NCBI GenBank assembly: GCA_964632485.1
Contig: CAZWDO010000005.1
Span: 92,767-156,766 of the forward strand
Source of the DNA: CAZWDO01 sp964632485 [NCBI: uncultured bacterium]
Lineage (GTDB): Bacteria; JAGOEH01
Reading direction: 5' to 3'
DNA length: 64,000 nt
Part shown: positions 46,522 through 55,571 of the stretch, piece after piece
Layout of the letters: each line of letters starts with the position of its first letter
How positions within the stretch are numbered: position 1 is the first letter of the stretch
Notes under the pieces: model-generated
What the model saw: the letters and a program-made list of their open reading frames with translations, nothing else
What the model was told of the DNA's origin: nothing
The model's database searches: none
Program-made: the position numbers and the translations under genes

Positions 46522-49500
46522 CTAATAATTCATCCGTTTCAACCGAAAAAAAGTAATACAATTTAAAACCAACGCATACAGAACAACGACAAGGGCATTG
46601 AGATACCAGGTGGAAATTTTGAGTGATCCCCATTGACGGAAACTGCTCAGGAAATAGTTGCGACTGTTTCGCAAGGCTTTCGAATCCATGGCATCGATCG
46701 TTAACTGAATTTTTTCATTCACATAGCGATCGGGTTTGTGATGGCTCAAAAACCGGTTCTGGTTGTTTTGCAGGAGTTCCAGCTTGATTTTGAAATTCTG
46801 AAAATCGATACTGTTTTCATTCAGCAAGCGGTTTAATTCCACTTTTTCTGCCAGGATTCTTTGATTGCCCTGAACAAAAGGGTTGAGTTTGGCTTCCCCA
46901 GTGTAAAGTCCTTCGAAAATCCAACGGGAAGGCATTAATTGGCAAAATTCGGGAATGACGTCTTCATCGAATACTTTAACCCTCAGGTTCATATCTTCAA
47001 AAGAAATGAGAGCGCCGCTGAAAATAATCTGGGGAATCAGGATCATGGGGACAAAATTATAGGCGGCTTTCATGCCAGAAATAAAAGCAGAAATCAGCAA
47101 TCCGGCGGAAAAACCGATAGTGTAAGACAAAAAAAAATAGGAAACATAGAGTCCGATATTTTTCCCCACCCCGATAATCAGGTTAGAAAAAATCAGAAAA
47201 AGAGAGATTCCAATCAAACCGAAAATTGACAAGGTAATGATTTTTGAAAGAAGAAACAACAAATTGGAACGTCCCAGATTTTTTTCCCTGAAAAAGGCCC
47301 GTTTCTCTGATAATATTTCTTCTATGCTATTCATAAGTCCTGAAAAAATAAAGATAATAATTGAAATAAAAAGAAAAATCGGCGCATTGATATTCAGTCG
47401 GTATGAATATTCCTGCCCGGGAACAGAATAGCGCAATATATAAGAGATCACAATAGCCAGCAATGGCGCCTGAATAAAAGTGATAATAACGTTTAACCGG
47501 TCGCGGAGCTTGTTTTTGAAGTTACGGATAAACAAATATTTAAACTGGTGGAATTGTCCAAATTTTTGAGTTAAACCCGGTGAGGCGGGTATTGAAACGG
47601 ATGCCGCAAAATTTTTTGCATCTTTAACGAAATAACTGTAAATCATTTTTTTCTGATATTTCTGCCGCCAATAATCAGGCGGGAATTGACGGATCAGATG
47701 CGTATGTTGGAGTTGATCAAGCTGGATCATCGAATCTCCGTGGGCATCACTTTTCCGATATTCAAGTATATGGAAGATATATTCCGGATTGCCGGCTTGT
47801 TTTTGTTGAGACAGAATCTCCTTATCCCGAGAGATGAGGGCAAGTTCATCGTCAAAGTAATTGAATATATCAGCGACGCTACCAAAATAGACTTGTTTTC
47901 CCCCTTTATCCAGCAGTAAAAGGCGATCGAAACGATTTAAAAGGGATGAGCTGGGCTGATGGATCGTCACGATGATAATTTTACCCTGGGATTGGTAAGT
48001 TCCCAGCAGGTTCATCACCTGTTCCGAATCACTGGATGACAACCCGGAAGTCGGTTCATCCAGGATAAATAACGAGGGATCGTAAAGCGCTTCGATACCA
48101 ATATTGAGGCGTTTCCGTTCGCCTCCACTCAGCCGTTTATCAGCAATCGAACCCACCAACAAATCCCGTTTGTCAGCCAAGCGAATCTGATTGAGAATCA
48201 TATTAATGCGGCGGTTGATATCGTCCTTGGCATTATTTGGCAGATACAAACGCCCAAAATAATATAGATTTTCATAAACCGTCAAATTTTCAAAAAGCAG
48301 GTCTTCCTGCGGCACATAGCCGATCGCGCGCTTAAAAAAAATAAAATCCTTATAGAGAGAAATACCGTTGAGCAGAATGTCGCCATCCGTGGGGTGATAT
48401 TCGCCAACTAACATTTTAAGCAGGGTTGTCTTACCACAGCCACTGGGCCCCATAATGGCCATCAGATGCCCGGAATCGATCGCAAAAGATAAATGGTCCA
48501 GACCGATATTTTTATCCTGGAACTGGTAATGGAGTTCATCGATTTGAACCTGATTAATTTTATACCCCTGATACAAAATATCACCCTGTTCGGAAAGAGC
48601 AAAACTAAACAACTGGAAATCGATCAGATCGCGAGTGGGCAAAATTTTTGTGGATCCCTGAATTATCTCGCCATTAACTTGAAAACTCATGGCCGGTTGA
48701 GGCGTGAGTATAAAATATTTCCCCTGCCACTCAATCCCGGCAATTGTGTCCGAATGCCGTTCCAGAGAACGTTCAATCCTACCATTCAAATAATTAATAT
48801 AAAAGCTGGAACGGCGACTAACATCTGAGAGACGGCGCCAATCCCAAAATGAAAGATCATCGAGCTTTAACAAGACGTTGCCATTAAACTCGATATCGAC
48901 TGGAAAAAACAACCGAATGCGTTGATTTTTTCTAATTTTTTTCTGATTGAGTGAGATAGACTGCCCCAGATTCTTCAGAAAATGATTCGTGCCGGTACGG
49001 AAAATCTGAAAAGAAATATCATCATTTTGATATAAGAGGTCCTGCTTCATCCTAAGAGACCGTTCCTCAAAAAGCCGCCCCATCATCGTCAGATCCAGGA
49101 TAAAACCTTTGATGGCAATCGTTTGATCCTGAATCACTGAATAGGTACAACCGGAAGACAATGGTTTTTGATCACAATAGACAAAATTTTCAGCAACGGG
49201 TTGAATTAAAATGACCTCACCCAGTTTGATAATAGCGGCCATCATAACGGACGAGTTATGATGGATCAAAAAATCCGCATGGGTGTCGGATCCGACAAAC
49301 AGGATACTTTCACCTTGTTGAAATGGTTCTGTCAGAGTGGAAAGACGGGGATGAGCCTGAAAAGCGACACTTTGTTCGCGAGCCGCCAGTATCAATTCAA
49401 CATCATGTTTATCAAGTTCAAGCGCATCTATAATTTCCATGATCATCACTTCTTCGTTGCGATGCAGTACCCAATCGCTCAACGCCAGCTTATAAAGATA

Positions 49501-49617
49501 ATAAACAATTTGCAGCCGTTCAAAATAATGAAAGGAAGTCCGTATTTGGTCAACAGCGCTATCGAAGTATTCGTTGGAATTCCTTTCTATCAGTCGTCGG
49601 ATTGAGCCGATCGCCAA
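46522..49617 (-). CDS. ABCG-type transporter with TerB-like and FHA-like N-terminal domains
   Basis: At least 1031 residues. About 1-85: second half of a TerB-like helical bundle (RLQIVYYLYKLALSDWVLHRNEEVMIMEII). About 100-350: two FHA-like beta-sandwiches (SILFVGSDTHADFLIHH; YINYLNGRIERSL). About 360-600: ABC ATPase with Walker A GPSGCGKTT (390-398), signature LSGGE (496-500), LFILDEPTSGLSSSD, and H-loop TIHQPSSS. About 690-1031: ABC2-type membrane domain with six spans. The half-transporter order ATPase-membrane is that of the White/ABCG family. Reading upstream of TTG 49617, the frame stays open and supplies the missing first half of the TerB domain from an ATT at 49770 with a good ribosome site, so the true protein is probably about 1082 residues. 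Cargo unknown. Confidence 0.86.
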   Translation of the reverse strand: MAIGSIRRLIERNSNEYFDSAVDQIRTSFHYFERLQIVYYLYKLALSDWVLHRNEEVMIMEIIDALELDKHDVELILAAREQSVAFQAHPRLSTLTEPFQQGESILFVGSDTHADFLIHHNSSVMMAAIIKLGEVILIQPVAENFVYCDQKPLSSGCTYSVIQDQTIAIKGFILDLTMMGRLFEERSLRMKQDLLYQNDDISFQIFRTGTNHFLKNLGQSISLNQKKIRKNQRIRLFFPVDIEFNGNVLLKLDDLSFWDWRRLSDVSRRSSFYINYLNGRIERSLERHSDTIAGIEWQGKYFILTPQPAMSFQVNGEIIQGSTKILPTRDLIDFQLFSFALSEQGDILYQGYKINQVQIDELHYQFQDKNIGLDHLSFAIDSGHLMAIMGPSGCGKTTLLKMLVGEYHPTDGDILLNGISLYKDFIFFKRAIGYVPQEDLLFENLTVYENLYYFGRLYLPNNAKDDINRRINMILNQIRLADKRDLLVGSIADKRLSGGERKRLNIGIEALYDPSLFILDEPTSGLSSSDSEQVMNLLGTYQSQGKIIIVTIHQPSSSLLNRFDRLLLLDKGGKQVYFGSVADIFNYFDDELALISRDKEILSQQKQAGNPEYIFHILEYRKSDAHGDSMIQLDQLQHTHLIRQFPPDYWRQKYQKKMIYSYFVKDAKNFAASVSIPASPGLTQKFGQFHQFKYLFIRNFKNKLRDRLNVIITFIQAPLLAIVISYILRYSVPGQEYSYRLNINAPIFLFISIIIFIFSGLMNSIEEILSEKRAFFREKNLGRSNLLFLLSKIITLSIFGLIGISLFLIFSNLIIGVGKNIGLYVSYFFLSYTIGFSAGLLISAFISGMKAAYNFVPMILIPQIIFSGALISFEDMNLRVKVFDEDVIPEFCQLMPSRWIFEGLYTGEAKLNPFVQGNQRILAEKVELNRLLNENSIDFQNFKIKLELLQNNQNRFLSHHKPDRYVNEKIQLTIDAMDSKALRNSRNYFLSSFRQWGSLKISTWYLNALVVVLYALVLNCITFFRLKRMNY

Positions 49618-49767
49618 TAATCGATTATGATAGACATGGAAAAGAAAATCATAAAAGAGTTCGATTTCTTTGGCAGTAACCTGTTGATCAATGCGAATCA
49701 GATGGATAAAAACAGTGGCGATAGCTTCAATCTGTTTAACAATTAACGCGCTGCCGGATAATTTTTG

Positions 49768-49785
49768 AATAAGCGTTCCTCCCTT
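49768..49785 (-). promoter_or_regulatory. Ribosome site and probable ATT start of the TerB-FHA-ABC gene
   Basis: On the minus strand AAGGGAGG (49785-49778) stands 7 nt before an in-frame ATT (49770-49768). No ATG, GTG or TTG lies in frame nearby. The 51 codons from here to TTG 49617 read like TerB (VFIHLIRIDQQVTAKEIELF), so initiation here, as with infC, is likely. Confidence 0.6.
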
Positions 49786-49822
49786 AATGGATTACCGGTA
49801 ACAATCGCTTTAAACATAGTAA

Positions 49823-49851
49823 ATTATAATGTATAAATGGAAAAAAAACAA
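49823..49851 (-). promoter_or_regulatory. Promoter of the TerB-FHA-ABC gene
   Basis: Minus strand TTGTTT (49851-49846), 17-bp spacer, TATAAT (49828-49823). It would give a leader of about 46 nt before the ATT start at 49770, supporting that start. Confidence 0.65.
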
Positions 49852-50020
49852 GTTATAAATTTTAAAATTTAAAAAAGGAACGGGCTTTTTGACCATCCAT
49901 AATTGAAGCGCCCACGACATATCGGAGAATAATGGAGGATACGCCTTCAACGTACATAGAAATTATAACTCTTAAGCTCCCTGTCGTTTGACGGCACATT
50001 TCCATTTTTGAAAATTTCTA

Positions 50021-50048
50021 TTGACATTTTGTGAATTTTTTGTATAAT
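50021..50048 (+). promoter_or_regulatory. Strong sigma-70-type promoter of the arginine operon
   Basis: Consensus TTGACA (50021-50026) and TATAAT (50043-50048) with a 16-bp spacer, 90 bp before the first gene. The spacer contains GTGAATTTTTTG, faintly like half an ArgR box, not enough to claim an operator. A short CCCGA/TCGGG hairpin lies in the leader. Confidence 0.82.
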
Positions 50049-50137
50049 TAAACGGTTGTCAACCCGAAATGATCGGGACCTTGTAATTTGAGCCCAAGCA
50101 GACCTTTCATTCTGCGCACCAATTTTCGGAGGAACGT

Positions 50138-51139
50138 ATGCGTCATTTTTTAGCGATTGAAGATTATTCCCAGACTGAAATCCAGGCCATGCTTGATTTG
50201 GCCAAGGAACTCAAACGTTACCGCTACCAGGATTTACTGAATAAACGATCGATGGTTTCCATGTTTTTCAATCCATCGACCCGGACCCGGACGTCGATGG
50301 AACTGGCGATTTCCCAATTGGGCGGTCATCATATCACCCTGGAACCGGGCAAATCTTCCTGGGGTATCGAGGTTAATGACGGTATCGTTATGTTGGGCGA
50401 TGCGGAAGAACACATGCGCGAAGTCGCCGGAGTTCTCAGCCGTTATGTCGATATTATCGGTATCCGCTGTTTCCCTACCTTTAAGGATTGGTCCTATGAT
50501 CGTCAGGATCCGGTGATTAAAAGCCTGGCGCGGCACTCCTCTGTTCCGGTAGTTAACCTGGAGACAATCAGCCATCCCTGCCAGGCGTTGGCCATGATGC
50601 AGACGATCCAGGAGAAAACGGACACCCAGAAGAATAAAAATTTTACACTTACGTGGGTCTATCACCCCCGCGGGCTCAATACGGCTGTTGCCAATTCAGC
50701 CGGGGTCATGGCTTCTTTAATGGGCATGAACATTACTATTGCGCATCCTCCGGGATATGACCTGGATGAACGCTATATCTCCTATATGAAAAACCAATGC
50801 CACTCGCAGGGTACCCGATTTCGGATCACGCACAACATGGATGAAGCGATGGAAGGCGCGCATTTCGTCTATGCCAAAAGCTGGGGATCCCTTCAGCAGT
50901 ACGGCAATTTCCAGGCGGATATCCACCAGCAATATCAGTACTGGATCGTCAACAGCGCGCGCATGAAGAAAACCGACAATGGATATTTCAGCCACTGCCT
51001 GCCATTACGCCGCAACGTTAAAGCCACCGATGAGGTGCTCGACTCGCCGCAATCCCTGGTCATTGACGAAGCCGAAAACCGCTTACACGTCCAAAAAGCA
51101 GTATTGGTTACTCTTGAAAGGGAGCGGCATCATGACTAA
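50138..51139 (+). CDS. argF': N-acetylornithine carbamoyltransferase
   Basis: Carbamoylates N-acetylornithine to N-acetylcitrulline, as in Xanthomonas, instead of ornithine. 333 residues. Carbamoyl-phosphate site FFNPSTRTRTSMELA; WVYHPRGLNTAVANSAGVMA, AKSWGSLQQYGN and FSHCLPLRRNVKATDEVLDSP, EAENRLHVQKA are the blocks of the acetyl/succinyl-ornithine group, not of ordinary OTCase. At the residue reported to separate acetyl- from succinyl-specific enzymes (Glu92 in the Xanthomonas enzyme, Pro in the Bacteroides one) this protein has Glu90 in DAEEH, favouring acetylornithine. ATG 50138 with GGAGG. First gene of the operon; overlaps argG by 8 bp. Confidence 0.9.
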   Translation: MRHFLAIEDYSQTEIQAMLDLAKELKRYRYQDLLNKRSMVSMFFNPSTRTRTSMELAISQLGGHHITLEPGKSSWGIEVNDGIVMLGDAEEHMREVAGVLSRYVDIIGIRCFPTFKDWSYDRQDPVIKSLARHSSVPVVNLETISHPCQALAMMQTIQEKTDTQKNKNFTLTWVYHPRGLNTAVANSAGVMASLMGMNITIAHPPGYDLDERYISYMKNQCHSQGTRFRITHNMDEAMEGAHFVYAKSWGSLQQYGNFQADIHQQYQYWIVNSARMKKTDNGYFSHCLPLRRNVKATDEVLDSPQSLVIDEAENRLHVQKAVLVTLERERHHD

Positions 51140-52310
51140 ACGGGTTGTTCTTGCCTTTTCCGGCGGTTTGGATACTTCATTCTGTGTGGTCTATCTCAAG
51201 GAACAGGGTTATGAAGTCATTACCGTGGCAGTGGATACGGGAGGATTTTCTCACGAGCAGTTGCGTCAGATCGAACAACGGGCGCTTTCTTTGGGCGCCA
51301 TCGAACATTTCAGCATTGATGCCCGCGAAAAAATTTATGAACAGATCATTCAATATTTAATCAAGTTAAACGGCCTCTATGAAAACGATTACCCGGTCAT
51401 GTGCGCGGATCGCTATGTGATCGCCGAGGAAACGATCCGTATCGCCCGTGAGAAACAGGCCAATTTCATTGCCCACGGGAGCACGGCCATGGGGAATGAC
51501 CAGGTCCGTTTCGATGCAACCTTTTTAACCTTAGCTTCCGATCTATTGATAATCACCCCCATTAAAGAACTTGGTATCAGCCGCGCCAAAGAGATACAAT
51601 TCCTCGAAGAACGCGGATTCGAAGTGGACAAACGGGTTAAACAATACACTATTAATGAAAATGTGTTCGGAATCACGGCGTCGGGCGGCGAAATCGATGA
51701 AGGTACCGAACCCGCGCCTCAGGCGTACCAGCTTACGAAACTAGATCCGATACTCACCATCCATGATCAGGAATATTTGACAATCGAGTTTAAAAATGGC
51801 CTGCCAATCGCCGTCAATCAGCAGGAACAGTCAGGACTGGCATTACTGCAGACTTTAAATGAACGGGTGGGACGTTGGGGATTCGGCAGTCGCATCTATA
51901 CCGGTGATTGCATCATCGGCATCAAGGGGCGCATTCTGTTCGAAGCGCCCGGGCTGTTCACTCTGATCGAAGCGCATCGTAAACTGGAACAACAAATATT
52001 GACAAAAGCCGAATTTTCGTTTAATGAAATTGCGAGACACCAATGGGCCGATCTGGTTTATGGCGGACGTTATTACGAACCCCTGGTGAAACATCTTGAA
52101 CGCTATGCCGATTCCGCCCAGCAGCGAGTCAACGGTGTCGTTACGATAAAACTGATGCCCCGTCAATTAGCGATTGTTTCGACCGCATCTGCCAATTCTA
52201 TGATCCGTCCCGACATTGCGGTTTACGCCCAGCAATCGTCGTGGGACGCCACTCAGGCCAACGGATTTATCAAACTTTATACCATGCAGCAGGTACTGGC
52301 GAATCGATGA
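51132..52310 (+). CDS. argG: Argininosuccinate synthase
   Basis: Joins citrulline and aspartate with ATP in the cytoplasm. 392 residues. VVLAFSGGLDTSF is the pyrophosphatase P-loop; CADRYVIAEETIRIA, IAHGSTAMGNDQVRFD (the aspartate/citrulline site) and YTINENVFG follow. ATG 51132 overlaps argF' by 8 bp; GGGAGCGG gives the ribosome site. The divergent spacing and MCADR block belong to the group found with acetylcitrulline-pathway genes rather than to E. coli ArgG. The next gene begins at its stop (ATGA). Because deacetylation is by ArgE' at the acetylcitrulline stage, this enzyme receives citrulline from ArgE'. Confidence 0.93.
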   Translation: MTKRVVLAFSGGLDTSFCVVYLKEQGYEVITVAVDTGGFSHEQLRQIEQRALSLGAIEHFSIDAREKIYEQIIQYLIKLNGLYENDYPVMCADRYVIAEETIRIAREKQANFIAHGSTAMGNDQVRFDATFLTLASDLLIITPIKELGISRAKEIQFLEERGFEVDKRVKQYTINENVFGITASGGEIDEGTEPAPQAYQLTKLDPILTIHDQEYLTIEFKNGLPIAVNQQEQSGLALLQTLNERVGRWGFGSRIYTGDCIIGIKGRILFEAPGLFTLIEAHRKLEQQILTKAEFSFNEIARHQWADLVYGGRYYEPLVKHLERYADSAQQRVNGVVTIKLMPRQLAIVSTASANSMIRPDIAVYAQQSSWDATQANGFIKLYTMQQVLANR

Positions 52311-53308
52311 TTGACCTGTTACGGCAATTGATGACCGAAAGTCACCGGGGTGACTATCGCCCCATTTTCGGGGTGATCAGACAGTTTCTGGAATCCCATA
52401 CTCAGGCGAGGATTGTAGTACAATCCATTAATGAGACCAAAGCCAATCTGATTGCAGTATTCGGCAACGGTGAGCATTTGATCAATGCGCACATGGACAC
52501 GGTTCCACCTGCGGGGAAATGGTCGGTTCCCATTTATGAACCCACTCTTCGAAGCGCTAGGGTTTACGGGCTGGGCGCCTGCGATACCAAGGGAAATATC
52601 GCGGCTCTGTTGGCAGCATGCCGGGACTCGCAACCCCGCAATCTGATGCTGCTTTTCAGTTTCGACGAGGAATCAGGCAAGGTTGAATCCGGCGTAACCC
52701 ATTTTCTTAAAAGCTCATTAGCGCAACGCATCCAAACCGCAATTGTTTGCGAACCGACCGAGAACCGCATCGCCAGCCGCCATCCTGGTTATGCGTCTTT
52801 TGTGGCGCGAATTTGCCGGCGAGCCGGCCATAGTTCCGTCAGCGGCGTGGAAAACGCAATTACGCTTGCCGCGGGATTAATTACCCGACTGGTCAACGCC
52901 GATTTTCAGGTCAACAAAATTCAAGGCGGGATGGCCGGAAATATTGCTGCCAGTGAATGCGAATTTAAAATCAGTTGCCGCAATTATCAGTCATGGTCGG
53001 AAAATTTGACCAATATCAGAACAATAGCGGGTCAAATCCCCGGATTAGCGCTGAAACCCTGGTTCAAAGGGCCAGCTTTCTGCAATCTGTCACAATGCTT
53101 TATCCCTAACATGGAACCGATCGAAGTACCATTCTGGAGCGAAGCGGGATTGTTTCAGGAACGGGGTATCGCCACGTTAATCTATGGCGCGGGCTCGATT
53201 CGCCAGGCTCATCGCGCCGATGAATGGGTCAACCTGCAACAACTTAATAAGGCCTATCATTTTTTTATCCGCCGGGGAAAGGCTCAGCATGAAAAATCTT
53301 ATACTTGA
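52307..53308 (+). CDS. argE': N-acetylcitrulline deacetylase (M20 peptidase family)
   Basis: Zinc hydrolase releasing citrulline from acetylcitrulline. 333 residues from ATG 52307 (ATGA overlap with argG). Metal and catalytic residues: His in INAHMDTVPPAG, Asp in GACDTKGN, general base Glu in SFDEESG, Glu in VCEPTEN; the late His lies in IRQAHRADEWV. The dimerisation insert GHSSVSGVENAI is present. Sequence alone cannot separate deacetylation of acetylornithine, acetylcitrulline or acetyl-lysine; the neighbouring acetylornithine carbamoyltransferase makes acetylcitrulline most likely. Overlaps the next gene by 20 bp. Confidence 0.85.
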   Translation: MIDLLRQLMTESHRGDYRPIFGVIRQFLESHTQARIVVQSINETKANLIAVFGNGEHLINAHMDTVPPAGKWSVPIYEPTLRSARVYGLGACDTKGNIAALLAACRDSQPRNLMLLFSFDEESGKVESGVTHFLKSSLAQRIQTAIVCEPTENRIASRHPGYASFVARICRRAGHSSVSGVENAITLAAGLITRLVNADFQVNKIQGGMAGNIAASECEFKISCRNYQSWSENLTNIRTIAGQIPGLALKPWFKGPAFCNLSQCFIPNMEPIEVPFWSEAGLFQERGIATLIYGAGSIRQAHRADEWVNLQQLNKAYHFFIRRGKAQHEKSYT

Positions 53309-54536
53309 TTTTCTAAAAAAAACCGGTCGCGAGGCCGAATTCAAACTCTTTCTGGATACAATCCATCATACTCAACGCGAAAAATTCGCGCTTCTCAAAG
53401 TCAGCGGCAAAATTCTCGAAGAAAAACAAACTATTTTAATTAATGATATTGCTTATTTAAACCAGTTGGATATCTATCCCATGCTCGTACATGGCGCGGG
53501 CAGCCGCCTGGATACGGCGCTCCCCCACTCGCAAAAAATCGATGGATACCGGGTAACCTCCAAGGAAGACATGTATATCATCGATTATATATTCCAGGAG
53601 ATTGCCAGCGAACTGGTAACGCAAATAGAACAGGCCGGCGGCCGGGCTCGCCATATGCCACCGCTCTTTACCTGTCGTCTGCTTCCGCGACTGGAGATGG
53701 TCGGTGAAATACTGGAAGTCAATACAGAACCGATTCTGCAGGCATTACGCGACAACTGCACACCGATTATCAGCCCCATTGGCCTCGTTGATGGGCAAAA
53801 GGTCAATATCAACGCGGATACGGCGGCTAAAGCCGTTGTCGCCGCCTTGAAAACCCGGAAATTTATCCTGCTGACCGAAAGCGGCGGGATACTGGACCCT
53901 CATCAACGAATCATCCCTTCTATCAATCTTTCCTCTCCCGGAGATATTTCTTTTATCACCGGAGGGATGAAACTCAAACTAAATGAAATTGAATCCTTTC
54001 TCAAAGATCATTCTTATTGTGAAGTCGTTATTACCTCTCCGGAAAATCTTCTGAAGGAAATCTTCACGATCAAGGGCCACGGTACATTCATTAAATATTT
54101 TCAGATTCACAAAACGGATCACTGGGAAGGGATTGACCTGGAAAAAGTACGCGACCTGCTGGAAACCTCATTTAGAAAAAAACTGGTAGAGGGATATTTC
54201 AATCGATTGGTGAAATCAATCTATTATCAGCAGGATTATGAAGGAATTGCAATTGTTTCAGATTTGGAAGGCTTGAACTATCTTGATAAAATCGCCGTTT
54301 CGCAACTACGACAGGGAACGGGACTTGGAAAATCAATCTGGGAAAACATAGTGGCCGATTATCCGCAACTCATCTGGCGGGCGGCTCTGAATAACCCCAT
54401 CAATCCCTTTTATATGCAGCATTGCGATGGGATGGTTAAAGGCAAGGAGTGGATTGTTTATTGGAAAGAGTACGATTTCAAAGAGATCATTCCGGCCATG
54501 AAAATTGTCAGCGCCAAAGAACGAACCCTGATATAG
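53289..54536 (+). CDS. argB: Bifunctional N-acetylglutamate synthase/kinase
   Basis: 415 residues. Residues about 1-275: amino-acid kinase fold of acetylglutamate kinase (LLKVSGKIL, PMLVHGAGSRLD, KVNINADTAAKAVVAAL, LTESGGILD, ITGGMKLKLNEI). Residues about 290-415: acetyltransferase domain of the vertebrate NAGS type (YEGIAIVSDLEGLNYLDKIAVS, QGTGLGKSIWENI, RAALNNPINPFYMQHCDG). This fusion, known from Xanthomonas and relatives, performs steps one and two of arginine synthesis, so no separate argA or argJ is needed. ATG 53289 has GGGGAAAGG upstream and overlaps argE' by 20 bp; upstream in-frame starts lie inside that gene. Arginine feedback is usual for this family. Confidence 0.9.
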   Translation: MKNLILDFLKKTGREAEFKLFLDTIHHTQREKFALLKVSGKILEEKQTILINDIAYLNQLDIYPMLVHGAGSRLDTALPHSQKIDGYRVTSKEDMYIIDYIFQEIASELVTQIEQAGGRARHMPPLFTCRLLPRLEMVGEILEVNTEPILQALRDNCTPIISPIGLVDGQKVNINADTAAKAVVAALKTRKFILLTESGGILDPHQRIIPSINLSSPGDISFITGGMKLKLNEIESFLKDHSYCEVVITSPENLLKEIFTIKGHGTFIKYFQIHKTDHWEGIDLEKVRDLLETSFRKKLVEGYFNRLVKSIYYQQDYEGIAIVSDLEGLNYLDKIAVSQLRQGTGLGKSIWENIVADYPQLIWRAALNNPINPFYMQHCDGMVKGKEWIVYWKEYDFKEIIPAMKIVSAKERTLI

Positions 54537-54544
54537 GAGCAGAT

Positions 54545-55441
54545 ATGTTACGTGTTGGAATCGTTGGAGCGGCAGGATATACGGGACGGGAATTAATCCG
54601 TTGGCTAAGCCGACATCCTCGCGCGCGCATTGAACTGGTGACCAGTGAAAGTCAGGCCGGCAAGGCGGTGGGTGAGGTTTTTCCTGAGTTCGAATTTCTT
54701 AGAGAGATGGTATTTGCCAAGCCCGATATTGAAACTATCAACCACATGGACATGGTGTTTCTGGCCGTGCCACATGGCGCAGCCCAAGAGTGGGCGCCGA
54801 AAATTAGAATTCCAATCATCGACCTGAGTACGGATCATCGGCTCAGCCATCCCTATGGACTGCCCGAAATATATGGAGATCAATTACGAGGAAAACCCCT
54901 GATTGCCAATCCCGGCTGTTATGCCACCTGTTCTATACTATCCGCCTGGCCCTTACGGGAGCGCATCCAGTATGCTGTATTCGATGCCATCAGCGGCTAT
55001 TCCGGCGGAGGCCAAAACCATGGATATGATTATGACGAAAACCTGATCGCCTATAAACTGACCGACCACCGCCATATACCTGAAATGGAACAGCAGTTGG
55101 GTATCCCTTTCAGTTTTACGCCGCATGTCGCCAATCTGTTCCGTGGCATGATGGTAACAGCGCATCTCATGCTGAAGGAACCCATGTCCGTGGACCGGAT
55201 ACGCGCAATTTACGACCAGGCATATCTCGGCGCGCTAACCCGTGTGGTGGATCATATTCCTACGGCCAAAGAGGTTGCCAATACTCCTTTTTGCCTGATT
55301 GGCGGCTTTACCATCGATAAAAACGGAGTATTGTGTGTAGTCAGCGCGTTGGACAACCTGCTCAAGGGAGCTGTAACCCAGGCAATCGAAAACATGAACC
55401 GACAGCAGGGATTTCTCCCGACCGACGGTTTGATTGACTGA
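54545..55441 (+). CDS. argC: N-acetyl-gamma-glutamyl-phosphate reductase
   Basis: NADPH-dependent reductase making N-acetylglutamate semialdehyde. 298 residues. GIVGAAGYTGRELIRWL (NADP loop), LAVPHGAAQEW, IIDLSTDHRL, ANPGCYATCSILSAWPL with the catalytic cysteine, and SGYSGGGQNHGY. ATG 54545 follows AGGAG with 7-nt spacing, 8 bp after argB. Short form of ArgC, as in the type 2 group. It lies in the middle of the operon; a 130-bp gap follows before argD. Confidence 0.93.
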   Translation: MLRVGIVGAAGYTGRELIRWLSRHPRARIELVTSESQAGKAVGEVFPEFEFLREMVFAKPDIETINHMDMVFLAVPHGAAQEWAPKIRIPIIDLSTDHRLSHPYGLPEIYGDQLRGKPLIANPGCYATCSILSAWPLRERIQYAVFDAISGYSGGGQNHGYDYDENLIAYKLTDHRHIPEMEQQLGIPFSFTPHVANLFRGMMVTAHLMLKEPMSVDRIRAIYDQAYLGALTRVVDHIPTAKEVANTPFCLIGGFTIDKNGVLCVVSALDNLLKGAVTQAIENMNRQQGFLPTDGLID

Positions 55442-55571
55442 AATTAACTCTTTGAGTTCACAAATTAAGCAGTGGCCTTCCGGTCGTTTTCTATCCAAAG
55501 CCGGAATGGCGGCAGCTATTGTAAAAACCTGCGCGCGCTTCAGATATATAATCCCGAGAGGAAGGAACTCC

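Noticed and set aside
50027-50060. Possible ArgR operator around the arginine promoter
   Set aside because: Only one half-site-like TGAAT is seen; the palindromic partner is missing.
50234-50665. 143-codon minus-strand open frame opposite argF'
   Set aside because: Antisense shadow of the carbamoyltransferase; no ribosome site.
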